Positions 20,345 through 30,397 are shown, numbered from the stretch's first letter. The stretch: DNA of 64,000 bases from Bradyrhizobium sp. S69 (GCF_009766005.1 NZ_LMUK01000032.1:1-64000), one strand, 5' to 3'. Numbers and translations: made by a program. Notes: a model not told the origin generated them from the sequence alone.

Positions 20345-21775
20345 CTATTCGTGCAACTGGCGCTTGAGCGATTCGACCTCTTCGGACAGCGCCACATCCT
20401 TGGCCACCAGCGCCTCGATCTTGCGCACGGCGTGCAGGACCGTGGTGTGGTCGCGTCCGCCGAACCTGCGGCCGATCTCCGGCAGCGAGCGCAAGGTCAG
20501 CGTCTTGGCCAGATACATCGCCACCTGGCGCGGCCGCACCACATTGGCGGTCCGGCGCGACGACAACAAATCCGAGCGGCTGACATTGTACTGCCGGGCC
20601 ACCACACGCTGAATGTCCTCGATCTTGATCCGCTTGGGCTCCTGCGGGCGGATCAGGTCGCGCACCTCACGCTCGGCCATTTCCAGGGTGACCGGCTGGG
20701 CGTTGAGCTTGGAATGGGCCAGCAGGCGGTTGATGGCGCCTTCGAGATCGCGGCCATTATGGGTGATGGTCCGCGCCAGATAATCCAGCACCGGTTCCGG
20801 CACGTCGAAGCTGGCGTGATGGGCGCGGGCGGCGGCGACGCGGGACTTCAGGATTCCTAGCCGCAATTCCTCGCCAAGCGAACCCATCTCGACCACGAGG
20901 CCGCCGGCCAGCCGCGAGCGCACGCGATCGTCGAGGCTCTCCAGATCGGATGGCGGGCGGTCGGCGGCGATCACCACCTGACGCCCGGCGTCGATCAGCG
21001 CATTGAGGGTGTGACAGAACTCCGCCTGGGTCGATTTGCCCTGTAGGAATTGCAGATCGTCGATCACCAGCACGTCGATGCCGCGCAGCGCTTCCTTGAA
21101 GGCCAGCGCGGTCTGCGTCTTCAGCGCGGCGACAAAGCCGTACATGAATTTTTCGGCGGTGAGATACAGCACCTTGCGCTCGCTGCCGGAATTGCCGGCC
21201 CAGGTTACCGCTTGCAGCAGATGGGTTTTGCCGAGGCCGACGCCGGCATGGATATAGAGCGGATTGAACATCACGCTGTCGCCACGCCGTCCTTCCGCGA
21301 CCTGGCGGGCCGCGGCGTGCGCCAGCGTATTCGAGCGGCCAATGACAAAACTGCCAAAAGTCAGGCGCGGATCGAGCGGCGAGCCGCCGAGCGCGTCATG
21401 GCTGGCGGAAACCGGCGCGATCGCGGTAGCGCGCAATTCTTGCGCGGGCCGGTTGTCGGTTCGCTCGGAGCGGCGCGCATCGACCGGTGCGGGGGCGTCC
21501 TTGGCCGGCGCCGCGCATCGCATCGCGGTGCGTACGGTGAGGTCGATGCGGTGCACTTCGGGCATCTCGGCCTGCCAGCACGACAGCACGCGCTCGGCGT
21601 AATGGGCCTGGATCCAGCTCTTGAGAAACCGTGTCGGAACCGACATGTGGACGCTTTCCGACTGCACGCTTTCCAGATCCATCCGCGCAAACCAGCTGGT
21701 GTAGACGTCTTCTCCGACGCTCGTCCGCAGACGGCCCTTCACGCGTGACCAGCGATCCTGTTCCATGTTCGACAT
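20345..21775 (-). CDS. dnaA: Chromosomal replication initiator DnaA
   Basis: 476 residues from the ATG at 21775 ([14 protein letters not shown]), the usual start in this group; the open frame runs 80 codons further upstream but those residues look non-coding. Domain I is followed by a variable linker, then the AAA+ domain with Walker A ([13 protein letters not shown]) and Walker B ([12 protein letters not shown]), and domain IV with the box-recognition signature [13 protein letters not shown]. Initiates replication at DnaA boxes. Confidence 0.98.
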   Translation of the reverse strand: MSNMEQDRWSRVKGRLRTSVGEDVYTSWFARMDLESVQSESVHMSVPTRFLKSWIQAHYAERVLSCWQAEMPEVHRIDLTVRTAMRCAAPAKDAPAPVDARRSERTDNRPAQELRATAIAPVSASHDALGGSPLDPRLTFGSFVIGRSNTLAHAAARQVAEGRRGDSVMFNPLYIHAGVGLGKTHLLQAVTWAGNSGSERKVLYLTAEKFMYGFVAALKTQTALAFKEALRGIDVLVIDDLQFLQGKSTQAEFCHTLNALIDAGRQVVIAADRPPSDLESLDDRVRSRLAGGLVVEMGSLGEELRLGILKSRVAAARAHHASFDVPEPVLDYLARTITHNGRDLEGAINRLLAHSKLNAQPVTLEMAEREVRDLIRPQEPKRIKIEDIQRVVARQYNVSRSDLLSSRRTANVVRPRQVAMYLAKTLTLRSLPEIGRRFGGRDHTTVLHAVRKIEALVAKDVALSEEVESLKRQLHE

Positions 21776-22463
21776 TTCCCGATGACTTTTCAAAAAGGAG
21801 TAATTCTTGGATGGGTGAAAACCGCCGTGCGAGACTTTCGCGCGGCGTGACCTCAAGCGGGGCTTCGTCTTCAGCCATAGACCAGCCGTCCGGCGAAACG
21901 CCGCGTGGCAAATCATGGGTTGAAAGCGAGGGGTCTCCGCGAGGTCAGCGCGTACTCGACGGCCTGTCCGGAGCGCACGCGGGTGGCCGTGTACCGGCCG
22001 CCCCCGAGGGGGCATTCAGTTCGCTGTCATTTGAAAATGAAATCTGATCGACCGCCGCGATGATACCGTAAAGCATACAACCTCCCCGTCCCACCGCGGT
22101 TGCCCACGGCAAGTTGTCAGTCCGCACATATTTCAAATTCGGTCGGCAACGCCTGAAGTTTAAAATCGTTCAGTCGCTAGCCGCACACCTCAGCCCGCCG
22201 TCCTCGTTCACTTGCTTCGCGTCCGCGCGACGGGTTCACCGGCCGATGCCTATCTCTCATTTTTACGCGAACGAGACCGAGGCCTCGCTTGAGAAATTTC
22301 GACACAGAACCGCCGTCCTCATATTTGCTATGAGTTACAACCCGATCATCGCTTGGAAACGCCGCTTACGCGCACACCGCCGCCGATTTGCACGTTCGCC
22401 CCTGGTTCTCTAATCGCGCTGATCTGGAGAGCCGTGGGCGCCGCGAACGATTAAAGAAATACA

Positions 22464-22472
22464 CTATGCACA
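22464..22472 (+). promoter_or_regulatory. Near-consensus DnaA box
   Basis: CTATGCACA matches TTATNCACA at eight of nine positions. It lies in the dnaA-rpsT gap, about 220 bases from the perfect box. Confidence 0.4.
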
Positions 22473-22687
22473 ACTTCTGACAATCCGTTGTTTCACTGGC
22501 GGCGAGAGAGTCTTCGTCGGTGTTGCGGCGCTGCAAGCGCGAAGCTCGAAAGCAACGTTTTGAATCAGCGCACAGAATCGCGCGCGCCGGGCACTGTCAC
22601 AAATCTCGCCACAATCGAGAAATTTTTTCACAAAATATTTACGTTTGATCGCAAGAAGCGCGTTTTTCAAACCGCTCGGCCTCGCTA

Positions 22688-22696
22688 TGTGGATAA
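22688..22696 (-). promoter_or_regulatory. Perfect DnaA box
   Basis: TGTGGATAA on the plus strand, i.e. TTATCCACA on the minus strand, the strongest consensus DnaA-binding site. It lies between an AT-rich tract (22621-22670) and the rpsT terminator. Confidence 0.7.
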
Positions 22697-22942
22697 GTGA
22701 CTAGCGATGCGGAGCTTTTCGCGATTGTTTTTGAGGGTAACTCCCGCGCGGTATTTTTTCCGATCGAAAATCACGAGCGATCGCATCCGGATCGCATCGA
22801 GCGCCAGTTGACCGCCGCAATGCGCAATGTTTCCGAGCCATCAAAGTTTCCGGTGCATCAAAACGGCACCGCGTAAAACTACGGATAGAAATATGACGCG
22901 CGGCTCGTCGTGCGGTCATCAGGTCGTAGGACCGAAAAACAA

Positions 22943-22965
22943 AAAGCCCGGCAGAGCCGGGCTTT
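22943..22965 (-). terminator. Rho-independent terminator of rpsT
   Basis: AAAGCCCGGC (22943-22952), loop AGA, GCCGGGCTTT (22956-22965). On the minus strand the stem is followed by TTTTTGTTTTT, the classic form. It lies about 120 bases beyond the rpsT stop. Confidence 0.88.
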
Positions 22966-23071
22966 GACGAATGTTTGTTTCGATCAGTTCAGTTTCCGAT
23001 CGTCTCATTCCATCGGAACAGTCCAATCGGTTGCCCCAATCGGATTGTCTCGATCAGCTCACTCGATCAGC

Positions 23072-23095
23072 TTACTTGGCGAGTTACTTGGCGAG
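23072..23095. repeat. Tandem 12-bp duplication across the rpsT stop codon
   Basis: TTACTTGGCGAG occurs twice in tandem (23072-23083 and 23084-23095). On the coding strand this repeats CTC GCC AAG TAA, so the last codons and the stop of rpsT are duplicated and a second in-frame stop follows the first. Confidence 0.9.
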
Positions 23096-23350
23096 CTTGG
23101 CGATCTGATGGGCGAGCCGCGAGACCTTACGGCTCGCATTGTTCTTGTGAATGATGTTGCGCTGCGCTGCCTGCATCAGTTCGGGTTCGGCGCTCGCGAA
23201 AGCCTTCAGTGCCGCATCGCGGTCGCCGCTCTTGATCGCCTCTTCGACGGTGCGAACCGCGCCGCGCATCTGGGTGCGGCGCGACTTGTTGACGATGGTG
23301 CGGCGGGCAATCTTGCGGGTCGCCTTCTTGGCGGAAGTGGTATTGGCCAT
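23084..23350 (-). CDS. rpsT: 30S ribosomal protein S20
   Basis: 88 residues ([18 protein letters not shown]...), a small basic protein of the 30S subunit that binds 16S rRNA early in assembly. ATG at 23350; the longer open frame upstream is not supported. The final residues IAKLAK and the stop are directly followed by a second copy of the last 12 bases (see repeat at 23072). Usual upstream neighbour of dnaA in alphaproteobacteria. Confidence 0.97.
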   Translation of the reverse strand: MANTTSAKKATRKIARRTIVNKSRRTQMRGAVRTVEEAIKSGDRDAALKAFASAEPELMQAAQRNIIHKNNASRKVSRLAHQIAKLAK

Positions 23351-23661
23351 GTTCTCAAATTCCTTGGGCGTGGACCGGTCGTGGTTGGTCGGACTTGAAC
23401 GCGCCGGCCGTTCAACCAATTGATCGACGCTGGTGTATTTCCGGGTATTCTCGAGGGATGCCATTGCTGGAGCGAAAAGGCTCACATCGCGGCGCCGTTC
23501 AAAGAATAGCGGCGGCAGGATTGCGCCTGCCGCCATTGCCGGTCTTATAGAGGGCGCGGCTACCAGCGTCAACGCCTTCCAGCCGCTTCGGAACCGGCCG
23601 ACCGGACCGGGGAAGGCCGATAAGCTGCTGATGAGGTTGAATTTCTTGTGCCGTCCCGCTA

Positions 23662-23753
23662 GAGCATGATCCGGGAAGTTGGGTGCCGGTTTCCCGAAAA
23701 GATCATGCTTTAATAACGGGATAGAGCGGAATGACGTTTCGGGAAAACGTCAT
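23662..23753. repeat. GAGCATGATC-family palindromic repeat, copy 1
   Basis: GAGCATGATC (23662-23671) faces GATCATGCT (23701-23709), followed by a second hairpin ATGACGTTT/AAACGTCAT (23731-23753). A close relative lies at 43497-43607. These are scattered intergenic repeats; here the repeat fills most of the gap upstream of the small membrane protein gene. Confidence 0.75.
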
Positions 23754-23804
23754 CGGGCTCGAATGCTGGCACGGCTTTCGGGCGTGCCAGTGAGAGGATG
23801 ACGG

Positions 23805-24122
23805 ATGATCCGCGGTTTTTTCCGACTACTGGGGCTGCTGCTGCTGGCCGGCGGATTCATCTTCATGGTCTATGACGGCGCGCGCTGGGTGGCCGACCAG
23901 ACCTTGCGTTTCACCCGGTTCGGCGACTTCTGGAACGACATCCACCAATCCAGCCAGACGGCCTTTCACGCCTGGGTCGAGAGCCACGCGCCCTGGCTCT
24001 GGAATAAGGTCATCCAGATTGTGCTGGATCAGCCGGTCTTCGCGGTGATGGGGATCGCCGGTATTTTGCTGATGTTGCTGTTCCGGCCGCGCAAGCCGTT
24101 GATCGGCTATTCCAGGAGCTGA
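23805..24122 (+). CDS. Small inner-membrane protein, function unknown
   Basis: 105 residues with two membrane segments (LLGLLLLAGGFIFMVYDG near the start and VFAVMGIAGILLMLLF near the end) and an amphipathic Trp-rich stretch between them. GAGAGG precedes the ATG at 23805 by six bases. It is followed by long perfect hairpins. I recognise no named domain. The C-terminal RPRKPLIGY is basic and should be cytoplasmic. Confidence 0.75.
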   Translation: MIRGFFRLLGLLLLAGGFIFMVYDGARWVADQTLRFTRFGDFWNDIHQSSQTAFHAWVESHAPWLWNKVIQIVLDQPVFAVMGIAGILLMLLFRPRKPLIGYSRS

Positions 24123-24253
24123 CGCGGCGTCGGCGCCGCGTCGATGCTGGAGCGTTTTCGAGCGAAGTGGGTACCGGTTCGCGTCAAGAAAACGCGTCAA
24201 AACAAAAGCTAGAGCATTTCTGGTTCTGATTCCATCAGAACCAGAAATGCTCT
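24121..24253. repeat. Hairpin cluster including a 20-bp perfect stem
   Basis: GACGCGGCG/CGCCGCGTC (24121-24142) abuts the stop codon of the preceding gene. A 20-bp perfect stem follows: 24211-24230 pairs with 24234-24253 around loop TCC (begins AGAGCATTTCTGG). The second is a recurring AGAGCATTTCTGG-type rhizobial repeat. Either could end transcription of the upstream gene. Confidence 0.8.
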
Positions 24254-24342
24254 GGAGCTGCGGCGCCGGCTGCCATGTTGGCCGGCAAATACCATTTGTT
24301 AACCATAAAGGGTGCAAGACTTGAGCTGTCTCGCTATGAGGG

Positions 24343-25131
24343 ATGGCACCAGTGCGGGTTGTGCGCGCGTTTCGACTACCGATGATTGCCGCCATGACTG
24401 CGCTCAGCCTGTCGGGCTGCATGCACGCATCCGGGCCGGTCGCGACCGTGCAGCCGCAAGGCGATCTCGACGCCATGGCCTATGGTCAGCCCTATGCGGC
24501 ATCGCCGCGCGTCGTGGTCGCGGCGCCTTCGAACGATGGCGGCGGCGCCATCAGCGCGCTCCGCAACAGTTTTGCCTCGCAGCGCCCAGCCTATTATGCG
24601 CCTGGATATGCAGCTGGCCCGGTCGCGGTGCCGGTCGGCTACGCGGCCGCGCCTCAGCCCGTGGCCTATGATTCCGCCTATCGGCTCGACGCCGGTGACA
24701 AGTTGCGGGTCGTGGTGTTCGGCCAGGACGGTCTCACCAACACCTATGCGATCGATGCCGGCGGCTCGATCACGATGCCGCTGATCGGCGCGGTGCCGGC
24801 GCGCGGACGCACGCCCGCGGGGTTGGCTTCCGAGATCACCGCCAAACTGCGCAACGGTTACATCCGCGATCCGTCGGTGGCGGTCGAAATCGAATCCTAT
24901 CGGCCGTTCTTTATCCTCGGCGAGGTCGCCGCTCCCGGCCAATATCCCTACGTGCCCAATATGAGCGTCGAAAGCGCGGTGGCGATCGCCGGCGGCTTCT
25001 CGCCACGGGCGCGGCGCGACTCGGTCACGCTGACCCATACCGACGCGTCAGGCTCGATGCGCGCCGTGGTGCCGCTCGGCACGCCGCTCGGCCCCGGCGA
25101 TACCGTGCTGGTCGGCGAGCGCTGGTTCTGA
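24343..25131 (+). CDS. Polysaccharide biosynthesis/export lipoprotein (Wza/ExoF-like)
   Basis: 262 residues. The N-terminus is a lipoprotein signal with lipobox LSGC (Cys26), then a Tyr/Pro/Ala-rich spacer, then the Poly_export domain (YRLDAGDKLRVVVFGQDGL...GSITMPLIGAV) and an SLBB-like segment (FFILGEVAAPGQYPY). Family members form the periplasmic/outer-membrane channel for capsule or exopolysaccharide. No polymerase, kinase or glycosyltransferase genes lie beside it, so it is an orphan in this window. ATG at 24343 follows GAGGG. Confidence 0.88.
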   Translation: MAPVRVVRAFRLPMIAAMTALSLSGCMHASGPVATVQPQGDLDAMAYGQPYAASPRVVVAAPSNDGGGAISALRNSFASQRPAYYAPGYAAGPVAVPVGYAAAPQPVAYDSAYRLDAGDKLRVVVFGQDGLTNTYAIDAGGSITMPLIGAVPARGRTPAGLASEITAKLRNGYIRDPSVAVEIESYRPFFILGEVAAPGQYPYVPNMSVESAVAIAGGFSPRARRDSVTLTHTDASGSMRAVVPLGTPLGPGDTVLVGERWF

Positions 25132-25199
25132 AGAAAGCTCGATCCGCGGTCGCGCGATCAAATAAATCTATCGTGTCGCGAGATCGCGGAGTTGTGGTC

Positions 25200-25267
25200 G
25201 TAGCCCGGATGAGCGCAGCGACATCCTGGACTGCTGTCCCGAATATCGCTGCGCTCATCCGGGCTAC
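25200..25267. terminator. 22-bp perfect inverted repeat between convergent genes
   Basis: GTAGCCCGGATGAGCGCAGC plus two bases (25200-25221) is exactly repeated in reverse at 25246-25267 with a 24-base spacer. It lies between the convergent exporter and dienelactone hydrolase genes and may end both transcripts. The GTAGCCCGGATGAGCGCAGC element is a common scattered repeat. Confidence 0.75.
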
Positions 25268-25312
25268 AGGCCTTGCTGGATACGCGCCTTCAGGGGTACG
25301 ACGCGGATCACA

Positions 25313-25984
25313 TCACTTCAAATGCTTGGCAAAGAACTCGAGGCTGCGCGGCCAGGCGATATCGGCGCTGGCCTTGTCATAGCTTGCGCGTTCGTCGCAA
25401 TGGAAGCCGTGCTGCGCGCCCGGATAGACATAGACCTCGACCTCTGGCCGCTTGGCCTTGATGGTATCGACGTCGGTGAGCGGAATGCCATGGTCCTGTT
25501 CGCCGAAATGCAGTTGCGTCGGCACCTTGGGCTTGTCGTCGGCGAAACGAACGACGGCGCCGCCGTAATAGCCGATCGCCGCCGACAATCCCTCAAGCTT
25601 GGTCGCCGCCGCATAGGCGATGCTGCCGCCGAGGCAAAAGCCGATGATCCCGACCGGTCCGACATTCTTCACCGCATCGATCGCAGCCTGGGTGTCCAGC
25701 AGCATGGCCGTCCAGTCCGGATTGGCGACGAATTTGCGCGCCACCGCGACCTCGTCGGCCGAGTAGCCGGATTGGAAATGGGGCTCGATGCGGTCGAAGA
25801 TCGACGGCGCGATCGCGACATAGCCGGCGCCGGCGAGCCGGTCGCAGACCGCGCGGATGTGGTGATTGACGCCAAAGATCTCCTGGATCACCACGATGGC
25901 GCCCTTGGGCGCGCCCGCGGGCTCGGCCCGGTAGCCGCCCGATTGAAAACCATCCGAAGCCGTCAGCTTGATATCTTGTCCCAC
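25313..25984 (-). CDS. Dienelactone hydrolase family protein
   Basis: 223 residues of the alpha/beta hydrolase fold. The nucleophile elbow is GFCLGG with Cys, as in true dienelactone hydrolases, and the catalytic His lies in GAQHGFHCDER near the C-terminus; EIFGVN early on is also characteristic. Family enzymes open the lactone ring in chlorocatechol breakdown, but many have other esters as substrates. No catechol genes are nearby. Cytosolic. Confidence 0.9.
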   Translation of the reverse strand: MGQDIKLTASDGFQSGGYRAEPAGAPKGAIVVIQEIFGVNHHIRAVCDRLAGAGYVAIAPSIFDRIEPHFQSGYSADEVAVARKFVANPDWTAMLLDTQAAIDAVKNVGPVGIIGFCLGGSIAYAAATKLEGLSAAIGYYGGAVVRFADDKPKVPTQLHFGEQDHGIPLTDVDTIKAKRPEVEVYVYPGAQHGFHCDERASYDKASADIAWPRSLEFFAKHLK

Positions 25985-26087
25985 GATTGATCCATTGGTT
26001 AGGGGTTGCGTCTAGAGGTCGTCGTCGTTCGAGAGGTGATCGTCGCAAGCCGCGTCGTCGGCTGGCAAGGACGCGCGGAAAACGGGG

Positions 26088-26477
26088 CTATTGCCACATC
26101 CAGTTATGGCCCCAATCGCCCTTCCACGCCGCCAGCCTGCCCTGGCGGAATTGCAGATAGAGCCGGTCGTTATGATCGAACAACCCGCTGCCGCCGACAT
26201 TGCGGTGGGCGAGAAAGACTTCATCGCCCGGACGGCCGCTGACGTAACTCAATTGGGTCCTCAGCGCCTGGGTGGCGTCGTCGAGATTCATCCCGACCAC
26301 CAGCGGCGTGATGTTCGACAGCGTCGTGGTGAAGGGCGGGGAATGCGTGCCGTTGCCCGATGCGGCGGATTGCGCCGCGGCTGGGCCAAAGGATGCCAAG
26401 GTCACTGATACCAAGCCGACTGATGCAACGGACATCAGCGCCACAAACGTGGTGCGATACGGCCGGCTATTGGTCAT
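26088..26477 (-). CDS. Secreted small protein, function unknown
   Basis: 129 residues with a signal peptide (TTFVALMSVASVGLVSVTLASFGPAAAQ). The mature part (LVVGMNLDDATQALRTQLSYVSGRPGDEVFLAHRN...LYLQFRQGRLAAWKGDWGHNWMW) looks like a small SmpA/OmlA-style alpha-beta unit, with the Trp-rich end typical of no named family I know. Its ATG overlaps the stop of the upstream alpha/beta hydrolase gene (ATGA), so the two are translated together. Confidence 0.75.
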   Translation of the reverse strand: MTNSRPYRTTFVALMSVASVGLVSVTLASFGPAAAQSAASGNGTHSPPFTTTLSNITPLVVGMNLDDATQALRTQLSYVSGRPGDEVFLAHRNVGGSGLFDHNDRLYLQFRQGRLAAWKGDWGHNWMWQ

Positions 26478-27259
26478 GAAGCCACCTGTTCGGCGCCGCG
26501 CGGCAGCGCATCGAGAAACGGCACCACCGCGTCGATGAACGCCTGCGGCTGGTCGATGTTGACGGCGTGGCCGGCGGCGGCGATCACCACCTTCTTCGCG
26601 CCGGGAATCTTCGCCGCCATATAGTCGGAGGCCGCGAGGAACGGCGTGTCGTCGGCGCCGACCACCACGAGCGACGGCACCTTGATCTCGGGCAATAACT
26701 CGATCACCCGGGCATCGCGCTGGGTCAGCATGCCGCGCGCGGCGCGGGCGAGGCCCGAGGCGTCGCGATGGCTCACGCTCGAGCGCTCGCGGCTGGCGGA
26801 TTTGAGGACATCGAGGCCGTGATGCTCGAAGCGGTCGGCGGTGTCGTGCGCGCGCTTGTTCCAGGCCTCGCGGGCGTCGTCCTTCTTGAAGCCTGGTCCG
26901 GTATCGATGATGAGCAATGCACTGACCCGTTCGGGATGCGCCCGGTAAAATGCCAGCGACATGTAACCGCCGAGCGACAGCCCGCCGACGATGGCCTTGG
27001 CGGCCCCGACCTCGTCGAGCAGGGCTGCGATGTCGCCGACGGTCAGCGCCTCGCTATAGGCCGCCGGATCGTCGGGGTAATCGGACTGGCCGTGGCCGCG
27101 CATGTCCCACACAATCAGCTTGTGGCGTTTCGCCAGCGCCTCGATCTGGCCCTGCCACATCGCCGATGTCGATGAATAGCCGTGGGTCAGGATCAGCGGC
27201 GGGCCGCTGCCATGGACCTCGTAATGGATCTTGGTCCCGTCGCGATCGATCGTTGGCAT
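26474..27259 (-). CDS. Alpha/beta hydrolase
   Basis: 261 residues. HGYSST forms the oxyanion loop, GGLSLGGY the nucleophile elbow with Ser, and AAGHAVNIDQP the catalytic His. The order and length match the large family of 3-oxoadipate enol-lactonase-like and haloperoxidase-like hydrolases; substrate unknown. Cytosolic, no signal. Overlaps the downstream secreted-protein gene by four bases. Confidence 0.9.
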   Translation of the reverse strand: MPTIDRDGTKIHYEVHGSGPPLILTHGYSSTSAMWQGQIEALAKRHKLIVWDMRGHGQSDYPDDPAAYSEALTVGDIAALLDEVGAAKAIVGGLSLGGYMSLAFYRAHPERVSALLIIDTGPGFKKDDAREAWNKRAHDTADRFEHHGLDVLKSASRERSSVSHRDASGLARAARGMLTQRDARVIELLPEIKVPSLVVVGADDTPFLAASDYMAAKIPGAKKVVIAAAGHAVNIDQPQAFIDAVVPFLDALPRGAEQVAS

Positions 27260-27608
27260 CTTGGGATTTCCTGGCGGCCTGCCGGATCAAACGGTGTGCG
27301 CCGCCATCCTAGCGCGATCCGTTCGCCGTTGTGAAATGCGCAAAAACGCTAGCAGCGCCGACGCATATGCAAAGTCGATTCGGCGAGTTGATTTGACCTG
27401 TCGATGGACCGCGCGGCAGCCGTTCGCCGCAGTGCACAACAGAAACTCCGAGAAATTATTCTCTTCGACCGATTCTAATTTGCATTGCCTCGCGATGCGA
27501 ACGGTATCATCCTGCATGCAACTGGCGCTTACCCGGTGGGCGCCAGCCATGACCCAACAGTGAGTTGCCGCCGTAAGCGGCTTCCTACACCGGCAGGGGA
27601 AAGAGGAA
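27260..27608. promoter_or_regulatory. Divergent control region upstream of iorAB-like genes
   Basis: 349 bases between divergent genes with no coding sequence I can support. CTGGCGC and GGCGCCAG form an inverted repeat near 27525-27547. GGGAAAGAGGAA just before the ATG at 27609 is the ribosome site of the 2Fe-2S subunit. No clear -10/-35 pair is visible. Confidence 0.5.
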
Positions 27609-28097
27609 ATGCCTAACCTGACTATCAACGGACGGAGTATGTCCGTCGAGGCGGCGAACGACACGCCGCTGCTCTGGGTCATCCGCGAACAATTGCAGAT
27701 GACCGGCACCAAGTTCGGCTGCGGCGCCGGCCTGTGCGGCGCCTGCACGGTTCACATCAACGGTGAAGCCGTACGATCCTGCCAGACCTCGCTCAGCGAT
27801 GCCGTCGGCAAGAAAATCACCACCATCGAAGGGCTCAGCGCCAAGGGCGACCACCCGCTGCAAAAGGCATGGATCGCCGAGCAGGTTCCGCAATGCGGAT
27901 ATTGCCAGTCCGGCCAGATCATGCAGGCGGCCTCGCTGCTCGCCAAGAACTCCGATCCGACCAAGGAACAGGTGGTCGAACACATGGACGGCAATCTCTG
28001 CCGCTGCATGACCTATTCACGAATTCAGAAGGCGATTATGCGCGCGGCCTCCGAAATGCGCACGGCATCCACGGCCACCGATCGGAGAGCAACATGA
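27609..28097 (+). CDS. 2Fe-2S subunit of a xanthine-dehydrogenase-family oxidoreductase (IorA-like)
   Basis: 162 residues with the two iron-sulfur clusters of molybdenum hydroxylase small subunits: [21 protein letters not shown] (plant-type ferredoxin fold) and CGYCQSGQ...CRCMTY (helical domain). It passes electrons from the molybdenum subunit encoded next. Its stop overlaps the ATG of that gene (ATGA). The two-gene layout with no FAD subunit is that of isoquinoline 1-oxidoreductase (IorAB) and related periplasmic aldehyde oxidases. Confidence 0.93.
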   Translation: MPNLTINGRSMSVEAANDTPLLWVIREQLQMTGTKFGCGAGLCGACTVHINGEAVRSCQTSLSDAVGKKITTIEGLSAKGDHPLQKAWIAEQVPQCGYCQSGQIMQAASLLAKNSDPTKEQVVEHMDGNLCRCMTYSRIQKAIMRAASEMRTASTATDRRAT

Positions 28098-30397
28098 ATA
28101 CGCACGTCAAACTCGACAAGGATATCGCCGCCGGCACGCCTGCCGATCTGAGTCGCCGCTCGTTTCTGGTCGGCAGTGCCACAGCCGGTCTTGCGCTCGG
28201 CTATTCCGGCGTACCCGGTCTGCTCGGCGCCGATGCGGCGTTTGCCGCGACCGGCAATTTCGACCCCAGCGTCTGGTATTCGATCGCACCCGACGGGATT
28301 GTCACGGTCACCTGCGGCAAGGCCGACATGGGCCAGCACATTGCATCGACCATGGCGCAGATCATCTGCGAGGAACTCGGCGCCAACTGGAAGGACATGC
28401 GGGTCCAGCTTGCGTCCAACGATCCGAAGTTCAACGATCCCGTGCTCGGCGCGCAAATCACCGGCGGTAGCTGGTCGACGATGATGAACTACGACGCGAT
28501 GAGCCGCGCCGGCGCCGCCGGACGGATGGCATTGACCGAAGCCGCCGCCGCCTCGATGGGCGTGCCATCAGGCGAATTGGTGGTGCACGACTCCACGATC
28601 TCGCATCCGAAGTCGAAGAAATCGATGAGCTATGCCGACATCGTCAAGAGCGGAAAGGCGACCAAGACCTTCACGCCGGACGAACTCAAGGCCATCAAGC
28701 TCAAGACGCCCGACCAGTACACCATGATCGGGGTTTCGGTTCCGCAGATCGATATCCCCTCCAAGACCAACGGCACCGCCAAATACGGCATCGACGTGAT
28801 GCTGCCGGGCATGGTGTACGGCAAGGTCGTGACACCGCCGGTGCGTTACGGCGCAACGGTGAAATCGGTCGATGACAGCGCGGCCAAGAAAGTGCCGGGC
28901 TTCATCAAGGCCGTCGTGCTCGATGACAAGACGGCCACCACGACCGGATGGGTGGTGGCGGTTGCCGACACCTACGCCAATGCCCGCCGCGCGGCCGATG
29001 CGTTGAAAATCGACTATGACGGCGGTCCGAACGCCAAGGTGTCGAGCGAGTCGCTATTTGCGGAAGCCAAGCGGCTTCAAGCGCTCGACGATTCCGGGCA
29101 GTTCTTCGTCAAGGAGGGCGACACCGCCGCGGCATTCGGCACCGCGGCGAAGGTGGTGGAGGCGGAATACACCACCAGCATCAACATCCATGCGCCGATG
29201 GAACCGATGAACGCCACGGCGCAATTGCAGGGCGATATCTGGCACCTCTATTCCGGCAACCAGTTCGCAACGCGCTCCGGCGCGATCGCGGCGGGTGCGG
29301 CCGGGGTCGATCCCAAATTCGTCGTGATGCATCAGATGTATCTGGGCGGCGGCTTCGGCCGGCGGCTGGACGCCGACATGATGGTGCCGGCGGTGCAGGC
29401 GGCGAAGGCCGTCGGCAAGCCGGTCAAGGTCATCTACAGCCGCGAAAACGACATGACCATGGACTTCTCGCGGCCGCTGACCTTGCAGAAGGTCAAAGCG
29501 GGCGTCGATGCCGATGGCAAATTGATCGCGTTGAACCATGACGTGGTCTCGGCGTGGCCGACTCAGCGCTGGGGAATCCCGGACTTCATGTCGCCCTCGG
29601 TCGACAAGAAGGGTGCGCTGGATGCCTTCACCGTGAACGGCGCGGACTTCTTCTATTCCGTGCCCAATCACAATGTGCGCGCGATCAAGAACGAGATGGC
29701 CCACAACGCCACCCCGTCGGGACAGTTGCGGTCGGTGGCGCCGGGCTGGACCTTCTGGGCGGTCGAAAGCATGGTCGACGAACTCGCCCATGCCGCCGGC
29801 AAGGATCCCGCGCAATACCGGATCGAGATGCTCGACGGCAAGGGCGCCAATGCCGGTGGGGCGCAACGTTTGCGCAACACCTTGCTCGCCGCGATGGGCA
29901 TGTCGGGTTACGGCAGCAAGCAGCTCCCGAAGGGCGAAGGCATGGGCGTTGCCTGCGTGTCGTCGCAGGAACGGGCGACGGCAAGCTGGACCGCGTGCGT
30001 GGCCCATGTCGCGGTGTCCGATTCCGGTGAGATCAAGGTCAAGAAGCTGACCGTGGCCACCGACGTCGGCACCCAGGTGCATCCCGACAACATCCGGGCC
30101 CAGGTCGAGGGCGCGGCGTTGTGGGGACTTTCGCTCGCACTGTACGAGAAGGCGACGCTGAAGGATGGCGCGATCGAACAGACCAACTTCGATACCTACA
30201 CGCCACTGCGGATGAGTCAGATGCCGGAAGTCGCCATCAGCGTGATCGCCAATGGTGAAAAAGCCACCGGTGTCGGGGAACCCGCGGTGACGGTGATCGC
30301 GCCCGCGCTCGCGAATGCGATCTTCAATGCCAGCGGCGCCCGCGTGCGCTCGCTGCCAATCACGGCCGAGGCGGTGAAGGCAGCCATGAAGGCTTAA
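28094..30397 (+). CDS. Molybdopterin-binding subunit of xanthine-dehydrogenase-family oxidoreductase (IorB-like)
   Basis: 767 residues from the ATG at 28094. A twin-arginine signal ([13 protein letters not shown]) implies folding with cofactor in the cytosol and export; IorA would travel with it. The body has the molybdopterin cytosine dinucleotide-binding pattern (YLGGGFGRR) and the catalytic Glu motif GVGEPAV near the C-terminus. Members oxidise N-heterocycles or aldehydes. No cytochrome c subunit, XdhC-like maturation factor or FAD subunit follows, so the electron acceptor is unclear. A 30424-30450 hairpin closes the operon. Confidence 0.92.
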   Translation: MNTHVKLDKDIAAGTPADLSRRSFLVGSATAGLALGYSGVPGLLGADAAFAATGNFDPSVWYSIAPDGIVTVTCGKADMGQHIASTMAQIICEELGANWKDMRVQLASNDPKFNDPVLGAQITGGSWSTMMNYDAMSRAGAAGRMALTEAAAASMGVPSGELVVHDSTISHPKSKKSMSYADIVKSGKATKTFTPDELKAIKLKTPDQYTMIGVSVPQIDIPSKTNGTAKYGIDVMLPGMVYGKVVTPPVRYGATVKSVDDSAAKKVPGFIKAVVLDDKTATTTGWVVAVADTYANARRAADALKIDYDGGPNAKVSSESLFAEAKRLQALDDSGQFFVKEGDTAAAFGTAAKVVEAEYTTSINIHAPMEPMNATAQLQGDIWHLYSGNQFATRSGAIAAGAAGVDPKFVVMHQMYLGGGFGRRLDADMMVPAVQAAKAVGKPVKVIYSRENDMTMDFSRPLTLQKVKAGVDADGKLIALNHDVVSAWPTQRWGIPDFMSPSVDKKGALDAFTVNGADFFYSVPNHNVRAIKNEMAHNATPSGQLRSVAPGWTFWAVESMVDELAHAAGKDPAQYRIEMLDGKGANAGGAQRLRNTLLAAMGMSGYGSKQLPKGEGMGVACVSSQERATASWTACVAHVAVSDSGEIKVKKLTVATDVGTQVHPDNIRAQVEGAALWGLSLALYEKATLKDGAIEQTNFDTYTPLRMSQMPEVAISVIANGEKATGVGEPAVTVIAPALANAIFNASGARVRSLPITAEAVKAAMKA

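Larger units (their letters stand above)
21776..22930. promoter_or_regulatory. dnaA upstream gap; dnaA control region and candidate replication origin
   Basis: About 1.15 kb with no gene I can support. The part from about 22600 to 22900 is AT-rich for this chromosome (TTTTTTCACAAAATATTTACG, GGTATTTTTTCCGATCGAAAATC style stretches). It holds one perfect DnaA box and one near match. Origins in alphaproteobacteria can lie near dnaA or near hemE, so this is a candidate, not an assignment. It must at least include the dnaA promoter. Confidence 0.45.

Noticed and set aside
22114..22413. A 99-codon open frame in the dnaA upstream gap
   Set aside because: No ribosome site, no recognisable domain, and Arg/Ser-rich composition; treated as part of the control region.
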